This document shows positions 45,633 to 55,303 of a stretch of 64,000 nt of DNA, in pieces. The number at the start of each line of letters is the position of its first letter. Position 1 is the first letter of the stretch. The notes beneath the pieces are model-generated. The model made no database searches. It had not been told where the DNA came from and saw nothing but the letters and a program-made list of their open reading frames with translations. The stretch lies in contig CALLRP010000004.1 of NCBI GenBank assembly GCA_938014335.1, positions 1 through 64,000 on the forward strand, written 5' to 3'. The translations under genes and the position numbers were made by a program. The DNA comes from an uncultured bacterium. GTDB lineage: Bacteria; Hydrogenedentota; Hydrogenedentia; Hydrogenedentales; Hydrogenedentaceae.

Positions 45633-48530
45633 TCAAATCGAAAAAGGTGACCCTTCTAAAATAACGGTTATACAAACACGGGCATTTTTATGCTCACTCT
45701 CTTCACTAAATAGTATCCTATTCTCTCCATGTTGTAAAAGGGGCAGTTCTCCTTGCGGGACAATATCTCCAGTCAATTCCCCTTTATTGTTGTAAATCTT
45801 ACAATTATCCTTAGATAGAAATTCTATATAGCCACCACTCTCCATCTCGGTAGGTAAAACTATTTTTGTATCTTCCACCTGAAATGACGGGTTTTTTATT
45901 TTTATCGATTTGAAAGGAATCGCAGAAACAGGACCCAGTCCCACCTCCACTTTTTTTCCCACAGGAATATTATTAATACCAATAGTCAATGTCGCAATAC
46001 TCTTAAAATTTACCCAGTAATGATACATCGGATAAGCAAAAGACATAATGTCGTTCTTACCACTTAAAAAATCTTTCCTCATTCGTGTATGTTGCCACTC
46101 ATACCGGGACAACTGATACGATTCCGGCTCAACAAGTTCAAAATATCGCCAATCGGTAAAATCTACCGTAACATAATGGTCTGCAAAACCCCCTATTAAA
46201 TGTTTAGGCGACGCTATCTGAAAGTTTAACACTTCTCCCTGTCCATCCCCTTTTATCCATACACCTAATCCACGGCTTGAAAAATCCGCCACATTTTGTA
46301 TGTCTTTCCGAAATACTGCCCAGGCGCGTTCCTGTTCCTCATCCACATTCTCCGCTCGCAATATGGCTTTTAACTTTTTATCCTCTACTTTTTCAAGTGG
46401 ATATTCAAGCGTTGCAGACACCCCCTTTTGCGTTTCGGCTTTACTGACCTCATTTTCAATACTAAAATCTGTAAGCAACTTAGCATCGGGATGGTCTTCT
46501 TCCTTCATCGAAAGCAATGCCTCTATACGTATTTTTAAGGACTGAGAAGTATACGGATTATTCACAATTAAACTATTCGATGTATCATTCAGGACTATTT
46601 TATGTTTTGAATAAATAACGGGACGGAATTGATATTTTCCACTTTCGTCAACATCCAGTGTAAACTCTGCACCAGGCTCTATCAATTTTTCCTTTACTGA
46701 TTCCGATACTATATCTTTCAGACGAAGCTCTTCATATTTTCTTGCTATCTTCGCAAATCGTTGGAATTTATCACTGTTTAGATTTTTCGGGGTAAATCCT
46801 ACGACATACGATAAACTGCTATTCGTGGCTAATGCTTTAGCACAGATATACTCAAATTCATCCGGCATGCTACGCTCTGGCTGGACACCATCCCAATCAA
46901 AAATCCCCCACCAACCTAAATTCGTCGGCAAAAACGAGTATTTCCACTGATGATTACTTACTATGTGATAATCTACAAATTCCTTCTTTCCCCGCATTGG
47001 GCAATCCCATGCGCCCATCCTCGAACGCACACACCAAAGATGATGAGAAAATGTGCTCATCTCCATGATTGCAGGTTTTTGAAGTCGTCGCACCAACTCA
47101 TACACAAATTTCGCGGAATAATGCCACGCATTCTCTCCACCTCCTAACACATCTGAACCATCTAAAGCATCTAAATAAATCATGTCAAAGCCACAATAGT
47201 TATACAAATCCGCCGTTCTTTGAATCACCTCTGTAAAAAGCGTTGTCTCAACATCGGGCACAAATAAACCGAAACACTCCTTCAGATGATAGACTTTTGC
47301 ACCCTTCTTATGAGTGGAAACCTTAGTTCCATACGCCCCCCGTTCACATTCAATAAATGCAAAGGGTGCATCCTTTTGAACATCTTTATAGATAATCAAT
47401 TCATTATCAATCCGCAAAGTGGCACTATTCCGAACAAAAAAACCTGTAATGGCTGACATTGCTTCTGTGCTTTCTTCCACAATCACATTTCTATCCTCGG
47501 AACTCATATCCTCTGCAAGAGTAAAAACACAATCCGATGCCAATCTCGTATCGGGGACAGGAGTTACCCATGGCGTTTTCTTGTCAATAAAAAATGAATA
47601 AGTATGTAAACCCGCATACAGACCCGCCTCATGTATCTTATCAATAACCGCCTTCAAACTATCACGCCCTCGCGGATATAACTCTCGATTCACTTCAAAG
47701 TCACCCCAGCGAAACGGATGCCCCCCATGCAGGTCTATTTGTGTCGCTCCAATGCTTTTTGCCACATCTATCCACTGCGATACCGTTTCCTCCGTTACAT
47801 ATTCACTTGTGGAAATCAGATAAGACCCCTGATTGACTTTTGCATCTAAAGCCCAAGGTCCTCCCACATCCGATTGAGGTAACTCCAACGATGATTTTAT
47901 AGCATCTTTCAACGATTCCCGTATCTTATCCATCGGACATGCAATTATTGCACCCTTCGCACCTTCAAAACCGAACCGTTTATAGACTATAAACCCAGAG
48001 ACTTTTGAACATAACCCCGGAATTTGATTACAATTCGTCTTCAAATCCAGTGCCAGCGGTGTTACTGCAAAAGCATCCTCAAAAGTTCCTTTCAAAGTCA
48101 GAGGTATCTCTCCATATAGAAGTTCCTCCGCCTTATCCCATGAAACCGATTGCACCTCAAACACTATTTTTTGGGGACCCGGGAAGATACCCAATACCAC
48201 CTGCCCGGCTACATCACCAAAATCCACCGTTAATACTCTCCCTTCATATTTCACCGCCTTCACCGTAAAACTCTGACCCTCCCCCTTCAACACAGCAAAC
48301 GGTGTCCTCTTCGTTTTATCCAGATAATCTTTCCCCGTCTCCTTATTTACAAACTGGATTACATTTCCCGTATCATCCATCCCCATCACAAAACTATCCG
48401 TCTCCAAAATAACTTCTGCCTGCAGTGAAAAAACTAAAAAAAGATATATACAAAGAAAAAATCTTCCTACAGACGACCTATTCAAAAAATAATAATATTT
48501 TTTAGAAGTAAAATAAAGGTTAAAAAACAT
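45633..48530 (-). CDS. Large secreted protein with glycoside-hydrolase-like barrel
   Basis: A 965-aa exported protein (signal peptide to about residue 38, FLVFSLQAEV). Residues 40-240 are beta-rich. A probable TIM barrel follows, from about 250 to 640: IGATQIDLHGGHPFRWGD, AGLYAGLHTYSFFID, FDMIYLDALDGSD, AIMEMSTFSHH. The Asp of MIYLDALDG sits where clan-D-type hydrolases keep their nucleophile. The last 300 residues are beta-sandwich-like. I do not recognise a named family, so substrate and activity are unknown. AAAGGG sits eight bases before the ATG. Confidence 0.65.
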   Translation of the reverse strand: MFFNLYFTSKKYYYFLNRSSVGRFFLCIYLFLVFSLQAEVILETDSFVMGMDDTGNVIQFVNKETGKDYLDKTKRTPFAVLKGEGQSFTVKAVKYEGRVLTVDFGDVAGQVVLGIFPGPQKIVFEVQSVSWDKAEELLYGEIPLTLKGTFEDAFAVTPLALDLKTNCNQIPGLCSKVSGFIVYKRFGFEGAKGAIIACPMDKIRESLKDAIKSSLELPQSDVGGPWALDAKVNQGSYLISTSEYVTEETVSQWIDVAKSIGATQIDLHGGHPFRWGDFEVNRELYPRGRDSLKAVIDKIHEAGLYAGLHTYSFFIDKKTPWVTPVPDTRLASDCVFTLAEDMSSEDRNVIVEESTEAMSAITGFFVRNSATLRIDNELIIYKDVQKDAPFAFIECERGAYGTKVSTHKKGAKVYHLKECFGLFVPDVETTLFTEVIQRTADLYNYCGFDMIYLDALDGSDVLGGGENAWHYSAKFVYELVRRLQKPAIMEMSTFSHHLWCVRSRMGAWDCPMRGKKEFVDYHIVSNHQWKYSFLPTNLGWWGIFDWDGVQPERSMPDEFEYICAKALATNSSLSYVVGFTPKNLNSDKFQRFAKIARKYEELRLKDIVSESVKEKLIEPGAEFTLDVDESGKYQFRPVIYSKHKIVLNDTSNSLIVNNPYTSQSLKIRIEALLSMKEEDHPDAKLLTDFSIENEVSKAETQKGVSATLEYPLEKVEDKKLKAILRAENVDEEQERAWAVFRKDIQNVADFSSRGLGVWIKGDGQGEVLNFQIASPKHLIGGFADHYVTVDFTDWRYFELVEPESYQLSRYEWQHTRMRKDFLSGKNDIMSFAYPMYHYWVNFKSIATLTIGINNIPVGKKVEVGLGPVSAIPFKSIKIKNPSFQVEDTKIVLPTEMESGGYIEFLSKDNCKIYNNKGELTGDIVPQGELPLLQHGENRILFSEESEHKNARVCITVILEGSPFSI

Positions 48531-48630
48531 ATATAGACCCTTTCAAAAGTTGTTTATTAATAATTACTCGTTTTTGGTAATATATTAATACGATTTTATA
48601 ACTAATAAAAAACAAAAAGGAGAATTATCC

Positions 48631-49911
48631 ATGAAAAATCAGTCAATTCATCATAGTAATAACTTTAAACCTAACCGCAGAGACTTCATTAAGGCAAGTG
48701 CAGTAACAGGTGTTTCATTCTTCATCGCACATCATGCATTTACAGAGCCCGCCCCCTTGAAAGTAGGCATTATCGGCTGTGGTAGGCGTGGTATAGGTGC
48801 AGGGTTAGACTGTGTTCGTTCATCTCCAAATATTAAAATAACTGCCATCGGCGACCTCTTCTCGGACGCAATACAAAAATGTAAAGAAAAATTATCTCAA
48901 TTAGGGGATGCTTTTCAGGTAGAAGATAAAAATTGCTTCACCGGTTGGGATAATTACAAAGGTGTATTGGAATCAGACATTGATATAGCAATTCTTTCCG
49001 CTCCTCCCGCATTCCGTCCACAACATTTTCAATACGCTATTGAAATGAACAAGCATGTCTTCATGGAAAAACCTGTTGCAGTTGATCCCACCGGTATCCG
49101 TTCCATTTTAGCAACCGGTGAAAAAGCAACAGAGAAAAAACGAAATGTCGTCGCGGGAACCCAACGCCGACATCAAAAGCCCTATATCTCTTTGATAAAT
49201 CGTATCCACGAAGGAGCTATCGGCAACATCGTATCCGCTTCCTGCTACTGGATCGGCGATTATGATTACTATACCCCTGTTCCACGAGACCCGTCATGGT
49301 CCGATATGGAATATCAACTTCGAAACTGGAACTATTACACATGGCTCTCCGGCGACCACATTGTCGAACAACATGTACATAATATCGATGTAATCAATTG
49401 GGTATTAAATGCACACCCTATCCGTGCCATCGGCATGGGCGGAAGACAGCAACGCACAGCACCCGAATTTGGACATATCTATGACCATTTCTTTGTGGAA
49501 TTCGAGTACCCCGGCGGAATTCGCGTAACCAGTGCTTGTAGACAAAACAAAGATACCTACAAACGCGTCGGTGAATTCGTCGTCGGCACAAACGGAAAAG
49601 CTGAACCTGGCAAATATATTTTCACCGACAAAGAATACCCCTACACAGGTGAGCAAAATAATCCTTATGAGCAAGAACACGCAGACCTGATTTCTGCTAT
49701 CCGCAATGGTACCTATATCAACGAAACAAAAGCCATAGCAGAAAGCACACTAACCGCTATTATGGGACGTATGTCCGCATATACCGGCGAAGAAGTCTCC
49801 TGGGACTGGGTTTTTAACGAATCCAAATTAAACCTTTTCCCCGAAAAATTAGAATTTGGCCCTATGTCCGTTCCACCCGTTGCCATTCCCGGCGAAACTA
49901 CGCTTGTCTAA
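48631..49911 (+). CDS. Tat-exported Gfo/Idh/MocA-family oxidoreductase
   Basis: A 426-aa protein. The twin-arginine signal is in KPNRRDFIKASAVTGVSF; the Rossmann fold starts at VGIIGCGRRGIGAG, and the EKP motif is in HVFMEKPVAVD. The C-terminal half has the family substrate residues in WLSGDHIVEQHVHNIDVINW, a conserved His-rich signature of this type in planctomycetes and relatives. Probably acts on sugar derivatives in the periplasm. AAGGAG is nine bases before the ATG. It is a paralogue of the gene at 15314, not a close copy. Confidence 0.85.
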   Translation: MKNQSIHHSNNFKPNRRDFIKASAVTGVSFFIAHHAFTEPAPLKVGIIGCGRRGIGAGLDCVRSSPNIKITAIGDLFSDAIQKCKEKLSQLGDAFQVEDKNCFTGWDNYKGVLESDIDIAILSAPPAFRPQHFQYAIEMNKHVFMEKPVAVDPTGIRSILATGEKATEKKRNVVAGTQRRHQKPYISLINRIHEGAIGNIVSASCYWIGDYDYYTPVPRDPSWSDMEYQLRNWNYYTWLSGDHIVEQHVHNIDVINWVLNAHPIRAIGMGGRQQRTAPEFGHIYDHFFVEFEYPGGIRVTSACRQNKDTYKRVGEFVVGTNGKAEPGKYIFTDKEYPYTGEQNNPYEQEHADLISAIRNGTYINETKAIAESTLTAIMGRMSAYTGEEVSWDWVFNESKLNLFPEKLEFGPMSVPPVAIPGETTLV

Positions 49912-49987
49912 TAGCCACTTTTGTTCACATTACCAAATAAATAACACTCATTAATATCTGTGTGTTATAACTGAACCCCAAAAAAAT

Positions 49988-51382
49988 TTATTTAAACCAC
50001 GGTTTTAAATCAACCTTTGTGAAAGGTCTGCGTGTTGCTGTCACCGGCGGATTATTACCTGCCACCGAAACATATGCTACCTGCTCCTTCGGGTCAAAAA
50101 CAAACGAATGCAGTGTATCATCACCAAACACAGGGCCATTGGCAAGCAAATCAACCGCACGGCGTATATCCACTGACTTTTCCTCCTTCGTTATTTGTTT
50201 CCCTAACCAATCATACCTCTGATAAGAATCTTGGGCTTTCAACAACGGCAATATCAACTTCAATTCTTCCCATGTCTTCACATTGATATTAAACTTCGGT
50301 CCAAAATGTTGAGCCAAATCCAACAAGCCTTCCTTATTAATGGGATGATTCGTTCTACGGACCGCGTCCGGAATACTCCAATGGGCTGTCTCCTCCGATT
50401 CTTTCGGGTCACTATCCGTATAAACAACAACCCTTCTCGCATCCGATTCAAATGCACGCCCCGACGGAATCTTCCCATCACCCACAACAAAATTCCAGCC
50501 TGAGGTCTGCGGTCCCTTCACTAATACATCTACCGCTTGTTCCAAAGTTTCTTGTTCCAAAACACGACGCATAATAACCAATAACGGCATCCCATCAAAT
50601 GTGGCATTCGGACTGGGCAAAGTCATCTCGCCAATAGTCAATCCACTGGCACTCATCCCACTGACACTTCCTATCGCACCCGCCCAACTTAGCATCATAT
50701 AAGGCTTCTTTCCTTTCGGTCTCCAAACAAGTAATACCGCATCATCCTGTGCATCCGCACTTATCGTCCAATCTAAATTTCTACCATGAATCAACCTCCC
50801 ATCCGGGGTCCACCTACCCCAGCACGCAAAATTAGAACAACTTTTAGGCATCGTTTCCGGCATAGAGGGCGGTTTATTAGGAGGAAAATGCAAAATTTCC
50901 GGAACCGTAGCACCTAATAAAACCTCTTCATAAGAAATATCCTTCTTTCCTGCTGACTGAACACCTTCATAAATTCCCTGAATCTCTTCCATATATTCTG
51001 CAGGGATATATTTCCCCATTCTCTTTGACTGTTCAAAAGCATATTCACGCGTATAACCTCTATTCCACAGAGCTTTAACAAAATATCCCGTCTTCATAAT
51101 ATGCTCAATTTTATCCGCCAATAATTTCCCATGTTGGAAACCCATCTCTTTATAAGTTCCTTCCATCACACACAATAAATGCTCTCCCACTTGATACAGT
51201 TTTCCTTTCCCCTCTTCCGCTAATAACTTTACTTCCGGGTTCTCTATAATTTCAGGTTGATACCATTGTCCTTCCTCAGTAGATGTTCCTGCATCCTGTG
51301 CAAAAACAGGAATAACAATTACAAACAACAAGCAAACAAAAAAACTCAAAAAGATTTTTTTAAATTCCATATCATTCCGCAT
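49988..51382 (-). CDS. C45-family N-terminal nucleophile hydrolase (acyltransferase/penicillin-acylase-like)
   Basis: A 464-aa exported protein: signal peptide to about residue 29, then the C45/phospholipase-B-like fold. The likely nucleophile is Cys182 in MPKSCSNFACWG, followed by TPDGRLIHGRNLDW, the standard pattern of the family, in which the precursor cuts itself before the Cys. MEGTYKEMGFQHGKLL before it is the usual propeptide start. Members hydrolyse or transfer acyl groups on amides; the substrate is open. GAGGAG lies nine bases before the ATG. Confidence 0.82.
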   Translation of the reverse strand: MRNDMEFKKIFLSFFVCLLFVIVIPVFAQDAGTSTEEGQWYQPEIIENPEVKLLAEEGKGKLYQVGEHLLCVMEGTYKEMGFQHGKLLADKIEHIMKTGYFVKALWNRGYTREYAFEQSKRMGKYIPAEYMEEIQGIYEGVQSAGKKDISYEEVLLGATVPEILHFPPNKPPSMPETMPKSCSNFACWGRWTPDGRLIHGRNLDWTISADAQDDAVLLVWRPKGKKPYMMLSWAGAIGSVSGMSASGLTIGEMTLPSPNATFDGMPLLVIMRRVLEQETLEQAVDVLVKGPQTSGWNFVVGDGKIPSGRAFESDARRVVVYTDSDPKESEETAHWSIPDAVRRTNHPINKEGLLDLAQHFGPKFNINVKTWEELKLILPLLKAQDSYQRYDWLGKQITKEEKSVDIRRAVDLLANGPVFGDDTLHSFVFDPKEQVAYVSVAGNNPPVTATRRPFTKVDLKPWFK

Positions 51383-51500
51383 ATAAAATTCTCCTCTATT
51401 ACAAAGTTTCTTTGATAGACTGTTCCTTCCCCCCTTTTGTTTCAGTCACCACACATACATCTTACCTATCTTCCATTCCCTGCACACCACATCCACCCCC

Positions 51501-51566
51501 GTCCGACTTGGCTACCTATCCAACTGGTCCGACTTGTTCACCTTAGGCACCCTATCCAACTCGTCT
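51501..51566. repeat. Short imperfect direct repeats
   Basis: GTCCGACTTG occurs at 51501-51510 and again from about 51527, and CTATCCAACT at about 51516 and 51552. They form a small degenerate minisatellite-like block in the gene-free stretch 51383-51940. No protein-coding sense is visible. Confidence 0.6.
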
Positions 51567-51639
51567 GTCATCTTATTTTACCTATGGACAAATATATCTC
51601 CTCATCTAACAAGGTAATGGGAATATCTGGCTTCCCCCC

Positions 51640-51665
51640 TGTGATTCGCGTTATCTGCGGTTAAT
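51640..51665. repeat. Dispersed-repeat-like motif (GATTCGCGTTATCTGCGGTT type)
   Basis: The stretch TGATTCGCG/TTATCTGCGGTTAA belongs to a word type often seen between genes of environmental bacteria, like the arms in 1-430. Only one copy is seen here. Confidence 0.4.
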
Positions 51666-51782
51666 AAATTACTGCAAATGGCACGAATTAAAACCAAATT
51701 TTCCACAAATTATTTTGAGTGATTAGACAGTCGCCCCTACGACAAGATACTGGTGAGATATGCACCAGAGAGAATGCAGGTA

Positions 51783-51872
51783 TTACTTTTCCTGTCAGCT
51801 TGATGCCGACGATACTTCATCAAAGGGAGGGATACCCGTACTACTTTTCGTCAGCAAGACGACGGAAACACT
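51783..51872. repeat. Two diverged copies of a structured intergenic element
   Basis: The stretch TATTACTTTTC...GTCAGCTTGATGCCGAC (about 51783-51813) and TACTACTTTTCGTCAGCAAG plus ACGACGG (about 51839-51866) are related. The second copy folds on itself (TTTTCGTC with GACGGAAA). A further hairpin, CTGGTG/CACCAG, lies at 51749-51767. Function unknown. Confidence 0.5.
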
Positions 51873-51916
51873 TTTTATGGAAGAAAAATTAAGGAATAAA
51901 ATATTATAAAAATTTC

Positions 51917-51945
51917 TTGCATTTTTTGAAATTATATGCCATAAT
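51917..51945 (+). promoter_or_regulatory. Sigma70-type promoter of the structured RNA
   Basis: TTGCAT (51917-51922), 17-base spacer, CATAAT (51940-51945). Transcription would start at about 51952. No open reading frame of any size follows; the sequence goes straight into the structured RNA. Confidence 0.65.
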
Positions 51946-51951
51946 CTTAAT

Positions 51952-52104
51952 AGAAAATTGAATATAAAGGTTTGATGAAAACCTTTGAAGAGTTTTGCGG
52001 GAACTGCTATAAGAGTTTCGACAAAGTCCCGAACAGGACTATACGGGCTACGGGTATAGCCCGCTAATAAATAGCGAAACCATGCAGTTCCCGCTCTTTT
52101 TTAT
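51952..52104 (+). ncRNA. Structured small RNA of unknown class, with own terminator
   Basis: About 150 bases. A 5' hairpin AAAGGTTT/AAACCTTT (51966-51986) is followed by a large domain closed by an 11-bp perfect stem, GCGGGAACTGC (51997-52007) with GCAGTTCCCGC (52084-52094). Inside are GTTTCG/CGAAAC (52015-52020, 52075-52080), hairpin AGTCC-CGAACA-GGACT (52025-52040), hairpin CGGGCTA-CGGGTA-TAGCCCG (52044-52063) and a possible CGCTA/TAGCG hairpin (52062-52076) that competes with its neighbours. The closing stem runs directly into TCTTTTTT, so it also ends transcription. The layout is a four-way, cloverleaf-like junction. I cannot match it to 6S, SRP, tmRNA, RNase P or a riboswitch I know. No gene lies downstream on this strand. 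Confidence 0.75.
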
Positions 52105-52164
52105 CAAAAAATTTCACTATTTACTTTTTTTCAGAGCAACCTTTTCCCGTTTTAAATAATAGTA

Positions 52165-55158
52165 TTATTTAATAAAAATATCATCTATGCTGATGCTTCG
52201 TATCGTTCCAAATTTTTGAAGTTCTTCTATGTTAATACGGTTGTTTGTTAACATAATGCTAACAAGTCGAGGATTGGATTTAATTTTGGTCTCATGAAAA
52301 TTCAATAAATCATTCATGGTAATTTTTTGTAGGTCATTATACCATTGTTTTCGTGGGTCTTTTTCGATACCATGAAGATACCAGTTATATACACGAGATA
52401 ATATATTTCGGAAAGGCATTTTGTCTGTTTCATAATCATTTAATACGGATTCTTTTGCAAAATGGAAGCGTTCTTCGGAAACAGGCAAATCATCAAATAA
52501 TTTCAAGAAACATTCTAACGCATCTTTTAACTTGTCGGGCTGGGTTTGAATTACGCCTGCCATCAGGTCCTCATCTCCTTTTTTATACCCACCAATATAT
52601 TGTGCCGCAGCTACATATGCTAATGCACGGGCTTCTCGTAGTTCTTGAAAAACAATCCCTGCCATGCCCCCACCGAAATAAGCATTAAATACCTCGATAA
52701 GGGGCTCATCTTCCAAAGGCGATTCTTCTAAACCGAATTCAATTCGCACATTTGCTTGCGTCACTTCTTTATCTAAAACATATATTTGCGTTGTTTCGGG
52801 CTTTCTTGATTTCAAATATACATACGAGGGCGTATCTTCTAACTTTGATTTTTTATCTCTTTGTTTCAATTCTTTTTTGAGATAATTTTTGTATAGTTTC
52901 ATCAAATTTTTATGTTTTAATGTGCCTGCATAAAAAATATGATGCTTATATGTTAAAAATTTTTTGATTATATCCAGCAATTCTTCGACAGATAATTTTT
53001 TTAATTCTTCTTCGGGAAGCAAATTTAAATAAGCGGATTGTTTATCCAAGCGATTAAACTGAACTAATGCACGCATTACCTCTTCGGGGTCTTTCTTCGC
53101 ATCGGCACGCTGAGCAAGAATAATCGCTTTCAATTCTTCCAGCACATTTTCTTCTACCTGAGGATGAAACATAACTTCCATTAACAAATTCATCGTTTCT
53201 TCAAAACGGTCGTCAAAACCATTCAAAGAGATAACCGTCTCATTGTTCGTAGAACGGACATTAAATTCTGCCCCTAATTTATACCATTCCTTTTTAAGGT
53301 CTTCTGGAGAAAGGTGGTGAGTTCCTGATTTTTCTAATAATCGTAAAGCGATAGGAATTTTAGGATTATGATAATTCCCTATATCCACACGAATTTCAAA
53401 ACTGAATATTTTATTTAATGGGTTTTTGCAGGACCAAAAATCTAATCCTTCTCTTGTTGGTGTATGGATATAATCTTTTCCTTCTTCCAGAAAATCAAAT
53501 TCACTTTTTTTCAAGGGTAGGGATAAGATTTGCTGGGCAAAAACCGAGAGTTTTGTGCTATCTATTTCAAGGGGTGTTAATTTCGGCTTGGGGACATAAT
53601 TAATTTCTCTTTTGCCATCTCTACGATATCCTGCTACATAACCTTGTGAAAAATATTTCTTGGCAGTGTTAACAATTTCTTCTTTCGTTATTTTTTCCAA
53701 TCGTTCAATGCGTTTTAAGTGCTCTTGCCAATCTTCATGGGCGATAAAAGCATCGGTAAGTTCGTTTACACGCCCTTCGTTAGTCTCTCGTGCTCGCTCC
53801 TTCATTTTTCGGAAGTCAGTAATAATTGCAGGCAGAAGCCAATCTTCAAAATTTCCACCACAAAGCAACTTTACCTGCTCTAATAATAATTGTTCGACTT
53901 CTTCTAAACTTTGTCCCTCCTTAGGCACTCCGAAAATATATTCCACTCCTAAATCATTTATTTGCATAATAAAAGAACCTGCACGACGCACCTTTTGTTT
54001 CTGAACTAAATTCAAATTAATCAAACCCGCCACTGCATTATCCAGTATCATATCCATCAAAAGGACCTTATCGGAGTCCACATGTAACTTGGGTACCGTC
54101 CGATAAGCAAGCATCACCATAGGTTCACCTTCAAATTGTATTTCTACGGGGATTCGCTCTTTCAAAGGTTCATAACAGTAAGGAGAAACAGGGGAACAAA
54201 TTTTACTCCCATTAACTACTGTATTTTTTACTGTATCTTGATTGCTTTTCTTTCCGGTGGTTTTTTCTTTCCCTACTTCTGAGAAGTACTTAGAGATAAT
54301 TTCTATAGCCTCTTGAACTTTGATATCTCCTGAAATGCCAATTGAAATATTTTCAGGTACATACCATTGTTCAAAGAATTTTTTAATATTCCGTAGAGAG
54401 GGATTTTTTAAATGTTCCGGTTCTCCTAATACGGTTTGAGTCCCATATGGATGATTAGGGAAAAGAACTTTATTGATTGCTTCCATCAACACCCGCTCTC
54501 GATTATCCATAGCACGGTTTTTCTCCTCATATACCGTCTCTAATTCTGTTGGAAATAGACGAAATATGGGGGTAGTAAAACGGTCTGCTTCCACCATAGC
54601 CCAATGTTCCAAACAACCCGAGGGAAGTTCCACTTTATATACGGTTTCATCAATCCATGTATGAGCATTTATTTTATCTCCCCCTAATGATTTATAAATA
54701 CGGTCTAACTCATTTGGGACCGCATATTTGCTTGCTTCCTGGGATATTTGGTCTATCTGTTTATAAATCTCTTCCCTCTTTGTGTGAGCAGTTGTCTGAC
54801 GGTATTCTTCATATAATTCTTCAATTTTATCTAACAATTCTTTCTCTTTTGCAAAATCAATCGTTCCTAACCGTTCCGACCCTTTAAACATTAAATGTTC
54901 AAAATAATGAGCTAATCCAGTCGTTTCCGGAGGGTCATTTTGACTACCTGCACGCACCGCTATCTCTGCATAAAAACGGGGAACCTCATGATTTTCAGTC
55001 AGATACACTGTTATACCGTTATCTAAACGGTAAATATACACCTGCATTGAGTCTTCAGGTTTGGGTTGATATACTAACTGATAGCCATAAGCAAAAGAAG
55101 TCATAAAAGAACTCGTAACTGCCATAATAACTCCTATAAAGCATCGGTTCATATTCAT
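52165..55158 (-). CDS. Exported M16-family (insulinase-like) zinc metalloprotease
   Basis: A 997-aa protein, the double length typical of M16A/M16B fusions. Signal peptide to about residue 25. The inverted zinc motif HYFEH (His84, Glu87, His88) and the distant Glu in TVYEEKNRAMDNRER form the active site in the first half. The second half (from about residue 520) repeats the fold without the zinc motif and serves as the closing half of the chamber. Probably degrades peptides in the periplasm. AAAGG lies seven bases before the ATG. Confidence 0.9.
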   Translation of the reverse strand: MNMNRCFIGVIMAVTSSFMTSFAYGYQLVYQPKPEDSMQVYIYRLDNGITVYLTENHEVPRFYAEIAVRAGSQNDPPETTGLAHYFEHLMFKGSERLGTIDFAKEKELLDKIEELYEEYRQTTAHTKREEIYKQIDQISQEASKYAVPNELDRIYKSLGGDKINAHTWIDETVYKVELPSGCLEHWAMVEADRFTTPIFRLFPTELETVYEEKNRAMDNRERVLMEAINKVLFPNHPYGTQTVLGEPEHLKNPSLRNIKKFFEQWYVPENISIGISGDIKVQEAIEIISKYFSEVGKEKTTGKKSNQDTVKNTVVNGSKICSPVSPYCYEPLKERIPVEIQFEGEPMVMLAYRTVPKLHVDSDKVLLMDMILDNAVAGLINLNLVQKQKVRRAGSFIMQINDLGVEYIFGVPKEGQSLEEVEQLLLEQVKLLCGGNFEDWLLPAIITDFRKMKERARETNEGRVNELTDAFIAHEDWQEHLKRIERLEKITKEEIVNTAKKYFSQGYVAGYRRDGKREINYVPKPKLTPLEIDSTKLSVFAQQILSLPLKKSEFDFLEEGKDYIHTPTREGLDFWSCKNPLNKIFSFEIRVDIGNYHNPKIPIALRLLEKSGTHHLSPEDLKKEWYKLGAEFNVRSTNNETVISLNGFDDRFEETMNLLMEVMFHPQVEENVLEELKAIILAQRADAKKDPEEVMRALVQFNRLDKQSAYLNLLPEEELKKLSVEELLDIIKKFLTYKHHIFYAGTLKHKNLMKLYKNYLKKELKQRDKKSKLEDTPSYVYLKSRKPETTQIYVLDKEVTQANVRIEFGLEESPLEDEPLIEVFNAYFGGGMAGIVFQELREARALAYVAAAQYIGGYKKGDEDLMAGVIQTQPDKLKDALECFLKLFDDLPVSEERFHFAKESVLNDYETDKMPFRNILSRVYNWYLHGIEKDPRKQWYNDLQKITMNDLLNFHETKIKSNPRLVSIMLTNNRINIEELQKFGTIRSISIDDIFIK

Positions 55159-55303
55159 AATATGCCTTTCAAAAACAAAAATATTCTCTCAAAATGAAAT
55201 AGTTTACGAATTTATCATATAATTAAAACCAATATTTAAACGAAACATTCTAATTATACACAATTTTTTACCCCAAACCTCATTGTAATAAGGAATTTTC
55301 ACC

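Noticed and set aside
51952-52104. Hammerhead ribozyme (a UUGAUGA-like word and CGAAAC occur)
   Set aside because: The words are in the wrong order of stems, the first core base is wrong, and the perfect 11-bp stem excludes the required pairing.
51952-52104. Transcription of the structured RNA from the minus strand
   Set aside because: The minus strand has no promoter of similar quality, and the end after the stem (AAAACTC) lacks a U-tract.
51952-52104. 6S, SRP or tmRNA assignment
   Set aside because: No large central bubble, no SRP GGAAG tetraloop motif and no tRNA-like end with tag reading frame are seen.
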